Of a stretch of DNA of 64,000 nucleotides, positions 1 through 10,532 are shown one piece after another; position 1 is the first letter of the stretch; each line of letters starts with the position of its first letter. The stretch is from the NCBI RefSeq assembly GCF_021134715.1, contig NC_060022.1, forward strand, positions 3,787,001 to 3,851,000, in the 5' to 3' direction. The stretch comes from Daphnia pulex (taxonomy: Eukaryota; Arthropoda; Branchiopoda; Diplostraca; Daphniidae). The position numbers and the translations under genes are program-made. A model generated the notes under the pieces. That model was given only the letters and a program-made list of their open reading frames with translations, ran no database searches and was not told where the DNA came from.

Positions 1-280
1 TTCATCACCTTCGTACCGCCAAGTCTGAGCGCAAAACAAAGGATTTGATTGATATATAGCCTGAATCGATTGCCCGAGGACGATTACGTAGTACCCTTTT
101 CATCCCCTAGATAAATTTGATCCGAATTTATATTCCAGGAAGGAAGGTGGGGATCGATTAAAGTTGAATCCGAAATACATTAACTATAATTTTCATCTTT
201 AATGGCCGTGAATATTTTTATAAAAGAAGATTATTATTCTAAAAGCAAATACAACAATTGTTCTGCGACTTTGAAATACA

Positions 281-286
281 TTTATT
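281..286 (-). terminator. Poly(A) signal of cuticle gene
   Basis: AATAAA read on the minus strand, about 86 bp after the cuticle gene stop codon. Position fits a normal 3' UTR. Confidence 0.55.
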
Positions 287-371
287 AAAAACAGATAAGA
301 CAAATTTCTGAAATATTATTGGATCCGTTGAAGGGGGAGGGGGGATTTCCATTTCACAATGCTGGTTGATT

Positions 372-1213
372 TCAAGCGTCGGAAATGGTGATCACTGGGC
401 GAAAACCGTTTTCATCAGCCGTCCAAGTGACGGTCATCTTTTGCATTTTGCCACCGTCGCCAACGATGAGGTAAGAGTATTTACCGGATGAAACTGTGCC
501 GGAGGTTTTTTCTCCGTCCGCTCCGACAATTTCTTTTTGGGTGCCTTTTTCCTCAACTTCAATTCCATTACCGCCGACATATCTGAAAACATTTCGGAGA
601 AAGACAATTAAATTTCTATGGAAATGAATAAGTTTCTACACACTTGTGTTATTCGAAAATACAATTATTCATTTAAATCTTAAATTATTAATCCATCGAT
701 AAGCTTTCTTGATCGTAAGATAGTTTCGGAATAATAATACCATTATTATGCCCCTCTATGTTATTGCTTAATTACATAATATTAGCCATTAGTGATTTTA
801 CCCGTATTTGTAATCTCCGTCAAGCGACATTTCTTGATACTGTGAGATAATGTTGGATGATGTTGTCGGAGGAGCAGGAGGAGGGATTAGAAGCAACTCT
901 GTCGGCTTTGAAGTACTTAGGCCTATTTCACCCAAAAACAAATCAGGTGTGATGCTGGGAATGGGAATGGGCGAGGAAATAAACTCCGGCGGAATTTCCG
1001 TGACAATGGAATCAGTGGAATCTTCAGGAATAAGCGGTGCAGCGCTTATCGACAACACGAGAGCTAGAGAAAAAATCATGGAGGTGCACTAAAAACAAAA
1101 TTAGTTAAATTAGAAATGAAATCAGACATTATTAAGAAAGGCAAATACTCTACAATAGATTGATTAGTTCAAATGTTATTTACCAGTGGGCCCATTATGG
1201 CAGACAAACGCAT
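372..1213 (-). CDS. RR-type cuticle protein (chitin_bind_4)
   Basis: Structural cuticle protein with a Rebers-Riddiford chitin-binding consensus. Three coding exons on the minus strand: 1213-1184, 1088-802, 582-372, giving 175 aa. The first exon codes only 10 residues, the usual arrangement in this family (signal peptide split by an early intron). Exons 1-2 give a secretory signal (hydrophobic MIFSLALVLSISAA core), then a Pro/Ser/Ile-rich spacer. The RR domain spans the last intron: DGDYKYGYVGGNGIEVEEKG, then a GxYSY motif and WTADENGFRP near the C-terminus. Donor and acceptor are GT/AG with phases 0 and 2. The start at 1213 is the first ATG after the predicted TSS; an in-frame ATG at 1195 is an alternative. 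Family assignment is firm; the exact subclass (RR-1 more likely than RR-2) is inference. Confidence 0.9.
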
Positions 1214-1245
1214 GCAACCGCGAGTAAAGTTATCAAGCTCTAAAC

Positions 1246-1281
1246 TGATATTGACCACAGCAGTCGCAGTTCCCTTTTATA
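1246..1281 (-). promoter_or_regulatory. TATA box and initiator of cuticle gene
   Basis: TATAAAAGGG (1281-1272, minus strand) and an arthropod-type initiator TATCAGTTT with its A at 1246 lie about 30-35 nt apart, the canonical TATA-to-TSS distance. The 5' UTR would be 33 nt to the first ATG. Strong focused promoters of this kind are common on cuticle genes. Confidence 0.7.
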
Positions 1282-1738
1282 CGAAACTTGGAAGATTACA
1301 CTGGCACCATCGTTCACTCGAAATCGGAGACTAAAGAATGTGACACATTTTTGTTTGCATTTCCTTCATTTATACCCCGGAAAATTTATTTCTCTTTCTT
1401 TGTTTGCTTGCATCACAAATAGCGAAAGTTCAAACTGATAAACGACAAGTATTTTATCCAATCTCATCTTCAATTTGTCACTCAACGAAACCGAAACTCT
1501 CATCCATGTATACATACATATATATCCAGCAGCTATAAGGCGACCAAAAAAGTTATTTCCAGTGTCTCCGGACTCTGGACAGAGTTGTGTACAGTTTCTT
1601 TTGGCGCAAGAGGCGCAGATGGAATTCAATACCGCGGTAGTTTTATGGGGGTATTGGCTATACATGTATATGACCAATGTCGTATACATAAATACGTCAC
1701 GCAATCACCGCTATAAGTTTTCTGTTTTGTTTCGCCAT

Positions 1739-1744
1739 TTTATT
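1739..1744 (-). terminator. Poly(A) signal of beta-1,3-GT gene 1
   Basis: AATAAA on the minus strand about 130 bp beyond the stop codon of the beta-1,3-galactosyltransferase-like gene. Confidence 0.4.
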
Positions 1745-1874
1745 ATGCGTCAAGATTTCTTTTCGCAACAATTGTGGGCCTTCAGAATAATCTTTGCGCC
1801 AAAATAAAACAACAACAACTATCGGTCGTGAACTTGAAAAGCGATACGGCACCACCATCACGCGTGTGTGTATT

Positions 1875-3386
1875 CTAGCAAATGCCAAGGTATTTACAGG
1901 CTGTTCGACAGGGCAAGTGACGTTGATAAATGAGAGAAACGATATTGTGCGATTGGAGGAATTGAATCTTGGATTGCGTCTGCCACATAGCTGTGGAACG
2001 GACGAAACAGGCGTCCAACTTCTTCGGAATAAAGCGCTCGTAGATTCTAATGTTTCAAAGGTGCGCGATATGAATAGATGATTTGAATATGTGACGGAAA
2101 TAACTATGTAAGCATTTCTCATCTCCTGAATTTACCTTCGAGATGAAACGGACGTGATGCGGGCTTTGCGGGCACAGATTCCCGTGAGAAAAACATCTTG
2201 AACCATCGAAATCAATTTGAATAGTTGAAATGCACATCAAACTAAAATTTTACAAGTTATATACCTTCCAGTGGGAAAAAAGGAGTGGTCTGTGTTGCAC
2301 TCAGTAAAGGTTGAATAGTGTCCCGGCCTGTCAAAATACTCGAATTATTATTCAGTAATTAATTATTTGAATATTGCGCCAAAATGATTCACCCATAAGG
2401 TATCCACCTCCAGACAAGAAAGCGGGGTACGTGTTCCAAGGCCAGATGACTCGGCTGACGTAGTATTTGTTATCTAATGTAGTCAACAATTTAGCAAAGT
2501 CGCTTATGTTTAGTAAATAAAAATTACAACATATACTTGGATCTCGTTGAGGGCGATCTTGCACAATTCCCAATCCGTAGAGGCGATCCGTCTGCTGGAA
2601 TTGCTCTTTTCCCAAGAGATTAATCAACACATTGAGGTTGAGGTAAATATCGTCGTCACACTTGAGGACCAACTTGGCGCCAGGGCAATGGCCGCCTGCC
2701 CAGTGTAGCAGAGCGATACTCTTTAACGTTAAATTCGCATAAGAATCGACGACATTCACTTGAACCAAATCTTGATGCTGAGCGTTTTCCTTCTCCAGTC
2801 GATCCTTGAGAACTTTATCCTCGTCAGGAGTCGATCCGACCAGAAAAATCAGTTGAATCCAATCGACATTCAACAGACTTGGACCGGCCCATGTCGTTCT
2901 AATCAAATTCCTTTTGGCCGAATGCCCTGCGGCCGAGATGACCACAATCAGTAATGTTGTGTCGACGCTTCCGGAAGCATTCAAGGACTGGTCCGTCCAG
3001 TAGGGACATTTGAATTTCTGTTGGGCATTTATGTCGATGGGATAGTGAAAGGAGAGCACATCATTGACAACCGACTCTTTGTTGTTTGGCTCAAGTGGAG
3101 GAACTGGTAAGGGTTTGAGGCCTAGTCTTTGAACAGTGTAACCAGTGTACCCGCTCAGCCCTCTTCCTTCACTTGCGCTATTAGCGACAATGTTTCTAGC
3201 AATTTCGAATTGATGAGCTATTTCAAAGACAGGTGATGCTGGAACATTTGCACTGAACTGACGTGGGTCAACGAGTAGAACAAATAAAAAAGTCACACTG
3301 ACGGCCAGACAAAATGACTGGACAAAAACGCGTCTCTTGTTGAGTTTCCGCAGAATGAGCGCATTAACGAAGCTGAAATAACTCAT
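1875..3386 (-). CDS. Beta-1,3-galactosyltransferase-like (GT31), paralogue 1
   Basis: Golgi type II glycosyltransferase of the B3GALT/B3GNT group, expected to move a sugar from a UDP-sugar onto a glycoprotein or glycolipid in beta-1,3 linkage. Four coding exons: 3386-2393, 2327-2265, 2196-2136, 2046-1875; phases 1, 1, 2; 429 aa. A short basic N-terminus is followed by one membrane segment (about residues 21-40). The GT31 signatures are RNLIRTTWAG (about 159-168), FLVGS, the NLTLKS helix, the metal-binding DDD (about 244-246) and FLSGGGYLMG, then a spliced D-V-F-L-T-G-I-C block matching the family E-D-V-x-x-G motif. The last three short exons were recognised by alignment to the paralogue at 6043-7377, so the single long frame ending at 2352 is only the first exon. 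Acceptor sugar is unknown. Confidence 0.88.
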
Positions 3387-4320
3387 ATTTCGTAATACAT
3401 GGTATCAATCAAATTCGTGCATTAAAACCAATTTTATAAAACATCCGCGGGATCTAGAAATTTATGAATGCCAAATAGTTTACAAGTGGTTACATGTTAC
3501 ATACCAATACCGCAGGTAAAAGTAATAAACCTGAAATACGAAACGAATTAATCGTCTAATATAGTTGCTGCTCGTTTTTCTTTTTCAATAAAATCTTATA
3601 CAGTACTGTACTACACCGTAATTGGACGTGTAGCATCTGAGATGAAAGTTGGTCTTGAACTGGTGCACATCTTATTGCAAGCGTATTATTCCTCGGAACT
3701 AAGTGCTGGATAGATTTGCTTAGTAGACAGAAAACAAAAAAAAAAAGGTACCTGCTGCGTGCGCGCTTGGCTGCACAGGCGACGCTCTTGGTCTAATACT
3801 ATACTGGGAATCTGTTCTTCTGTTGTCTGTTCTATATTCTGGTAATAAATGCGTAACGGAATAACTATATCAATGACGTCAAAACAAAGGCAAACTTGAT
3901 TTCTAGTTTCCGCCATTTTCAGAGAATCCGGATGATGAGCTCCCGCGTTTTATTGTATTTTATCTTGGGTTGATGACCCTCCTCGAGTTTAAGAGTGGCC
4001 GCGGAGCGAGTCGGTTTTTGATTTCAGTTGTATTGTATAGGATATTGTAGATTAATATCTATGTAACTCGATGTCGACGAAACAGCGGAGCACACAACTT
4101 CAGCATACAAAACGACGCGGTGCTCCTTCTAGAGCAGCAAAATTCCCGGTCTTCATCTCATTTCCGTTATTCGTGAAGCCAAGGTTGGTCATGTCCGATT
4201 AATCTCTGCCATCAGCCATTCTGAAATCAGGTAATAAATCTATTTTGCTTCCCTAATTACATTGATAACAATCAACTGATTAAATTATTTCCGCGTGAGT
4301 AGAGCCCCACGTACACGAAA
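3387..4320. promoter_or_regulatory. Divergent intergenic region between two glycosyltransferases
   Basis: Head-to-head region between the minus-strand beta-1,3 gene and the plus-strand A4GALT-like gene. A TTTCAGTTG initiator-like site lies at 4022-4030 (plus). A plausible 5' UTR intron of the plus gene starts at GTAATA near 4231. An AAAATGGCGG (YY1-like) motif occurs on the minus strand near 3910. No convincing coding exon; an 76-codon open frame at 3916-3686 has no family features. Shared regulation is inference. Confidence 0.4.
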
Positions 4321-5466
4321 ATGAATTTACGCCGTCATAAAACCACTCCTCAACAAGTGACAGTAATGTTATCTATTACCATCATTATTGGTGTCTATTT
4401 GGTCACGACGTCCGTCACCAAAAGAGAAGATTTCAATTTCTTAACGACGACCGCCGTGCCCCGAGAAGAACGAATAAAGATCATCAAATGGAAACGCAAT
4501 CAAACTTTATTGTCGCCATGGGAGAATTCAATTCTTACCGACTCTGAGCGCATTTATTTTCACGAAACCACCGGCCGAGACAGTGTCAACCTGAGACAAT
4601 TATGCGCCGTCGAGTCGGCAGCCAAAGAAAATCCTAAACGTTCCATCCAGCTCTTCTTCCAAACTGATTACGTCAACCTAACCGACAGTCCTCTCGGTTC
4701 CATCATGAAATATTATCCCAACATTGTCGTGATTCTCATCAATGCCAGTGATTATTTCGCCAGTACGGTACAGTATATTTTACATTTACAATTTCAAACA
4801 ATTTACAATTCAAATGAATTAATAATATTAAGTAAGAGTCAATTTTTATAGCCGCTAGAAGGTTGGTACTTGCGCGGTGTGTGGAGGAGAAGTCCGTACA
4901 GAACGGAGCATTTCTCCGACTACATCCGCATTCTAACTCTGCACAAAGGCGGCGGAATGTACATGGACCTCGACTTTGTAACGCTCAAGACGTTGGATCC
5001 GAAAATATTCCAGGATTTTGTGCCGGAAGAGGACAAAGGTGTACTGACGGGATCTTCTTTTCATTTCCATCGGGATCACCCAATTATCCGCAAGATGATA
5101 ACCTATTTGGCGTCGTCCTATCATCCGGAAGAATGGACTTATTCGGGTCCCGCAATGTTTCAATCGATTGTGCTCAAGTATTGCCGCAAAAAGTTGCCGA
5201 AACCCACTCACCCGGCGTTACTTTGCCCCGATGTGAAGATTATGCCGAGAAAATATTTGTATCCGTACAAATTCGCGGATTGGAAGGAATTTTTCCGTAA
5301 TGACGTTCCTCGTAACGGCGATAAAACATTTAAAAGCTACGCCGTTCACATGTACAACAAATTGTCAAAAAACGAACCCGTCCTGGTTGGATCCAATCAG
5401 ATTTACAGTAGGATCGCTAGAATTCATTGTCCACTTACGTACGCCCATGCGGTCAATTCGTTTTAA
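4321..5466 (+). CDS. Alpha-1,4-glycosyltransferase (A4GALT/GT32-like)
   Basis: Golgi glycosyltransferase related to lactosylceramide 4-alpha-galactosyltransferase and alpha-1,4-GlcNAc transferase (glycolipid or glycoprotein capping with UDP-sugar donor). Two coding exons, 4321-4767 and 4852-5466, joined in phase 0 across an 84-bp GT-AG intron; 353 aa, the family's usual length. Residues about 13-30 form the signal anchor. After the intron the hallmark order appears: TPLEGWYLRG, YRTEHFSDYIRI, KGGGMYMDLD with the DxD metal site (about 188-190), then a GPAMF-type segment and the C-terminal CP/Y-rich region. Start is the first ATG of a frame with a type II anchor. It sits between two beta-1,3-transferase paralogues, suggesting a glycan-related cluster; the substrate cannot be read from sequence. 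Confidence 0.88.
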
Positions 5467-6042
5467 TTCATTTCCTTGTGCAATTAATATTCGCTGAAAA
5501 ATACAAAAAGTAAAAGAAAGAAGAATTTGTATTCAAATTTTATTTTTAAAACAAAAAATGTAAAATTCAAGTACAAAGATAAAGGCTAAGTTATTCTAGC
5601 GTGTAGCGCTTTCATCGCGTTCATTCTCAGCCTAATAATCAAGCTAAAATCACGGTGAAAAGAGTCGACCGTGATTTTACAATAGACTTTGTATGCGCTC
5701 TACTCTGTGCACTTCCCGAATCACTTGGCCCGTAACGGACTTTAAGGTAAAACAATTTATTTTGCTGGTCACTCCCCCGAAGCAATTCGAATCAGTAGAA
5801 AAACGAGGATTTCGGAAAGCAGAAAAAAAAAAATACCTGTGAAAGGTAAAGGGGAAAAAAAAAGAGCCAATAGGAGAGCAGTGTTGACTTCCCCACCTAA
5901 ATCCGTTTTGCATTTGTTTCTTTAATCCACTGAGTAAATAGACTTGGACGACGTTTTACGTTCTGCTGCTGCAATCTGCTGCAGTACACAACTACAGTGA
6001 CACAAAGTGCGTGCAAACTTGGTGAACTAAAATAATTTAAAT
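5467..6042. other. Intergenic, glycosyltransferase cluster
   Basis: About 570 bp. Contains 3' UTR of the A4GALT-like gene and 5' UTR of the second beta-1,3 gene. A short inverted repeat with TTTTCACCGTGATTTTA-like arms occurs near 5648-5680 (aaaatcacggtgaaaa ... accgtgatttta). Poly(A/T) runs near 5825-5865. No further gene seen. Confidence 0.4.
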
Positions 6043-7377
6043 ATGGTGAACAGATCTTTGAGAAAATGGATAACCAGAGGAGTTTGGTTCACCGTCATTT
6101 TCGTCCTTTTCTTTTTTGTAATGGATAAGTTCGAACGTTCACCAATTACACATTCAGAACTCAAATCGTTTGATTCAAAGAGCTCTGTTGAAACTTTAAG
6201 CAAAAGCTCACTCGATTACACGGATTACACTGTCCGGCGACTGGGCCTGAAACCCATACCCTTTGTTGATCCTCTGCAATCAGACATCAATGAGCCAGTC
6301 ATTAACGACGTACTATCTTTTCAGTACCCTGTTGACATTGATCACAAAGAAAAACCAAAGTGTCGACACTGGGCGAACGCGTCACTGGATTCTACTAATT
6401 TTACCGATGCCAACTTGAATCGGACTTTACTGATTGTGGTGATCTCAGCTGTCGAGAATTTCGCCAGAAGACATTTGATTCGTCAAACGTGGGCTAGCCC
6501 ACATTTCGTGGACGTGGAATGGATTCAAATCATTTTTCTGGTCGGGACGACTCTTTTTGAGAATCAAACCATTCAGGATCGGCTGCAGAAGGAAAATGTC
6601 GAATACAAAGATTTGGTACAAGTAAATGTCGTCGATTCTTACGCGAATTTAACGTTAAAGAGTATCGCTCTGCTTCACTGGGCTCACGGTCATTGCCCTG
6701 GTGCCCAACTAGTTTTCAAGTGCGATGACGATAATTACATCAACTGGAACGTCCTGTCGAAAATCCTTCCAAATCTCAACGATACCAGGAGTATATACGG
6801 AACGCCCGTCCCTACTCTATATGCTGAGCGATGGAAAAGTAAAAAACTTTAATTTGTCTTAATAATCTTTACTCATTTTTGTAGTTTGATAGAACAGAAA
6901 CACTACGTTAGTCGTCGATTATGGCCTTGGCCACGTTATCCCAACTACCTACTAGGCGGCTGCTATGCCATCGCTGGGCAAGCCGTGAAATCTCTCCTGG
7001 CAGCTACTCAAACCACACCTCTTTTTTGGATAGAAGATATTTATTTGACTGGCCTGTGCGCAAGCAAAGTGAACGTTAGTCTTCAATCCCAACCAAAGTA
7101 CTAGAAATAATTTTGTTCTTCAGATTTCTTTGTTGTTCTTATTACTTCAACACATTCACTCATTTGTTTTATCGTTAGGTACTATTATCCAGATTTCCCG
7201 GAAAAAGGTCAATTAAATGCTTGTTTCGTTCGCACAACTGCTATCTGGCAGACTCGTTCTTCAAAACATTTGGCCAAATCACATAAGATTACTAGTAAAG
7301 TCTATAGTCATGAACTTCCTTGTATTCCAAAGAGTAGTAGACCTGTGTCCAAGTGCTTTTGGGGAATATTTTGCTGA
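6043..7377 (+). CDS. Beta-1,3-galactosyltransferase-like (GT31), paralogue 2
   Basis: Second GT31 beta-1,3-glycosyltransferase, close paralogue of the gene at 1875-3386. Three coding exons, 6043-6838, 6893-7097, 7179-7377; phases 1 and 2; 399 aa. Membrane anchor at about residues 13-27. Signatures: HLIRQTWAS, FLVGT, an identical VQVNVVDSYANLTLKSIALL block, metal site DDD (about 228-230), YLLGGCYAIAG, WIEDIYLTGLC, and a C-terminal NACFVRTTAIWQT matching paralogue 1. Exon 2 must begin after the second of two nearby AGs (6892): the first (6884) brings a stop codon into frame. Intron positions differ from paralogue 1 except for the last one. Function: Golgi transfer of a hexose in beta-1,3 linkage; donor and acceptor unknown. 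Confidence 0.86.
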
Positions 7378-7745
7378 TGATTTCGCTTAAATCAATCAAT
7401 GCTTAGCCAATGCTGCCACCAAATATTTAAATACGACCATTTTTGCCACCACACTTATTTCCCTACCTTGCACTAGCTAGGTCGACTGATTGAATTTACT
7501 GTTGCTGTTATCCTCAAATCATTATTGAAAATGATTATGATGGAAAGATTTTGAAATACATCCAAGTTTTTAAAGTTCGAAGTTCCATTTCATTTCAGAT
7601 TTGCCGCTAGTAACTAGCAGAAGGTTCAAACCTGTTAGTTGTCGTCTGCTTGGAAAATGTTTACAAGTCTGAATTCTTAGCTGAAATTTTCCAAAAAATT
7701 TCTCACGTGTATAATTTGTAAAAACGTCTACACCATTTCCTTACC
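7378..7745. other. Intergenic between GT31 and ABC transporter
   Basis: About 370 bp of AT-rich sequence holding the 3' UTR of the upstream gene and the promoter/5' UTR of the ABC gene. No TATA box or other feature that I can support. Confidence 0.35.
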
Positions 7746-10532
7746 ATGCTAATTTTAAGAATCAGCAATCTTCTTAGTCATAGTATACAGAAAAGCTCAC
7801 GTTATGGGTAAGAATAACATTAATTTCTTTGCTAAGATTGTTTTGCACGTTTGTTCGATTTTTACTCTTCGAAAATGACTGCTGGCCAGTTGTTAAAACA
7901 TTAACATATTTTTACAAGGTCTCAGAGGTACTTCGTCGAGACACTAAATCGCAAAGCAGTGCAAAATGTGAAGCAGGCATTCAGATCACAATCAATAAAA
8001 TCAACGGCCAAAGAAACATGTTCCACATCACTGCTGAGATTACTGGGATTCTCTTGTGGAACAGGGTTAATTTTGGGCAAGCAATTCTATTCAGGAAACC
8101 ATGCTTACTGTGAAGCCAAGTTAAAATCAAGGATTGTCGAAGACGACCAAACTAAACAACTCAAATTTGACTGGTCAAGGTTTTGGCAACTTTTGAAACC
8201 ACACTGGTGGTACCTCATCATTGCTGTTTCAGTAATTTATCTTTTTTACATAGTCAATTTATTATTTTACCTAATGATGTTTTTTTTTTAATAGAGTGCT
8301 TTTGTAGTTGCAATTTTAAACATTGAAATTCCTCGTTTGCTGGGTTCCTTGATCAATGTTGTATCCAACCATATGGACGTCGACGCTGAAAATACAGTGG
8401 GAGCCTACTGGCAGGAACTAAAAGTTCCCGCAATCCGACTCGGAATCATGTACCTTGCCCAAGCTGCATTTACATTTGTCTACATCAATTCTTTGTCTTG
8501 TGTTGGAGAACGGATGGCCTGTCAACTGCGCGAGGATCTCTTTTCTTCCATCATTCATCAGGATATTGCTTTCTTTGACAATCATCGGACGGGAGAATTA
8601 GTCAACAGGTATTCATAAATCACCTTCATCGTTATTATTAGTTATGTATACTAAATTTGGCTCGGTATTAATTATTCCAAAACAGATTGACAACAGATGT
8701 GCAAGATTTCAAAAGCTCATTCAAGCTATGTGTTTCGCAAGGGCTCAGAAGCGTAACCCAGACGATTGGTTGCATGGTGTCCATGTACCTCATCAGTCCT
8801 CCTTTAACTATTTACATGGCAACTATCGTTCCAGCTGTTATCGGAGTGGGAAGTTTATTAGGAAGATTTCTAAGAAGTCAATCGCAAGCCGCGCAAGCCC
8901 AGGTATGGAATAAAATAGTAAAAACATGGTCGTTATCACATTCTTGTGTCGAATTTAAATTTTAGGTGGCTAAATCGACGGCCGTTTGTGATGAAGCGCT
9001 AAGCAACATTCGAACCGTGAGAGCTTTCGCAATGGAAGAAAAGGAAATGGAATTGTACGCAGCAGAATTGGAAAAGGCTAAAGTTATGCAAGAGAAACTC
9101 GGCATGGGCATTGGTCTTTATCAGGTAACATTGACAAGTTTTATAGGGCCTTGTATTACTCTGACATTGCTACTTTCTCAACAGTCGGGTACAAATCTTT
9201 TCTTGAACGGCATCGTTCTTGGAATTGTGGGTCTTGGTGGTTCATTACTTTCGTCAGGCCAGATCAAACCGGGCGATCTGATGGCTTTCCTAGTGGCTAC
9301 TCAAACCATTCAGAGATCTCTAGCTCAGCTCTCTCTCCTCTTTGGTCACTATGTTCGCGGCATTTCTGCAGGATCACGGATTTTTGAGGTGATACAAATT
9401 CATATACTCGTTATATAGTCTTATCCTTCAACAGCTTTTATAATTTTGTTGGACAGTACAGCAACGTTAAACCAAGTATCCCGCTGAACGGTGGCAAAAT
9501 TATTCCCTTTCACTCTTTATTCGGCCAGGTTGAATTCAAAAACATTGATTTTACCTACCCGACTCGCCAAGATCAGGTAATGCTATGGGATTTTCCCTCT
9601 CAAATTTGACACAAGATTCATGATGTTGTATAATGCCTATAGAAAGTCTTGAAAAACTTCTCGCTGACGCTTCCAGCCGGCAAAGTTGTCGCTTTGGTTG
9701 GCAGCTCAGGTGGAGGTAAATCAACTGTCGCAGCGTTATTGGAACGGTAAATTTGTTCACCGTAGATATTGCTTGGTAGTTCACTTTTAATATCTCTTTT
9801 GAATTAGGTTCTACGATGTTGACAGTGGAATCATTACGATCGATGGCATTGATATCAAAAATTTAGATCCAACATGGCTTCGAGGACGTGCTATTGGTTT
9901 TATAAACCAAGAGCCAATTCTTTTTGCCACGTCCATCATTGAGAATATCCGGTACGGCAAACCGTCCGCAACGGATCTAGAAGTGATGGAAGCTGCTAGA
10001 ATGGCGAACGCCGATGAGTTTATCCGTTCCTTCCCGAACGGTTACGCCACTCGAGTTGGAGAAAGAGGCGTAACGATTTCTGGTGGTCAGAAGCAACGCA
10101 TCGCCATCGCTCGAGCTCTCCTCAAAAATCCATCCATTCTCATCTTGGACGAAGCGACTTCCGCTCTGGATGCCGAATCAGAGAAACTCGTTCAAGATGC
10201 GTTGGACAAGGTTGCTGCTGGGCGAACTGTCCTTATCGTTGCTCATCGCCTAAGTACTATTCAGAACGCCGATACGATCGCAGTCGTCTCCAACGGAGCT
10301 ATAGCTGAGGTAACTTTATCCTTAGTGTTCAAGTTTCCTTATTTGATAACAAGGAAAATTATGTCAATCTTCTCTGAAGCTTAGCTTCCTTCTTGATCTA
10401 AGATTGTAATTTTTGTTTAACGTTTCTTTTAAGGTGGGCACTCACAAAAGCCTTGTGGACAAACGTGGACTGTACTGGAACTTGATAAGGCAGCAGCAGC
10501 AGAATCATTCGAGTGAAACTCACGGAGCCTAA
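7746..10532 (+). CDS. ABCB8: Mitochondrial ABC half-transporter, ABCB8-like
   Basis: Half-size ABC exporter of the mitochondrial inner membrane (ABCB8/MITOSUR type, linked in vertebrates to mitochondrial potassium channel activity and iron handling). Ten coding exons: 7746-7807, 7919-8231, 8295-8608, 8686-8902, 8966-9124, 9185-9388, 9457-9576, 9643-9746, 9808-10309, 10434-10532; all phases agree; 697 aa. The N-terminus is Arg/Ser/Lys-rich with no acids early on, as in mitochondrial presequences. The membrane domain has the family segments [16 protein letters not shown] and [17 protein letters not shown]. The nucleotide domain has Walker [10 protein letters not shown] (about 483-491), signature SGGQ (about 589), Walker [13 protein letters not shown] and the H-loop AHRLS (about 644). 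ABCB8 fits better than ABCB10 because of the region around [20 protein letters not shown]. The first, 20-codon exon was chosen for phase and targeting character and is the least certain part. Confidence 0.92.

Noticed and set aside
2352-2392. C-terminal end of the single long frame of GT31 paralogue 1 (ends NIQIINY)
   Set aside because: It is intron read-through: a donor at 2392 followed by three small exons restores the conserved family C-terminus seen in the paralogue.
8644-8913. Alternative 89-codon frame inside the ABCB8-like gene
   Set aside because: Overlaps exon 4 in a different frame; the ABC-family frame is the coding one.
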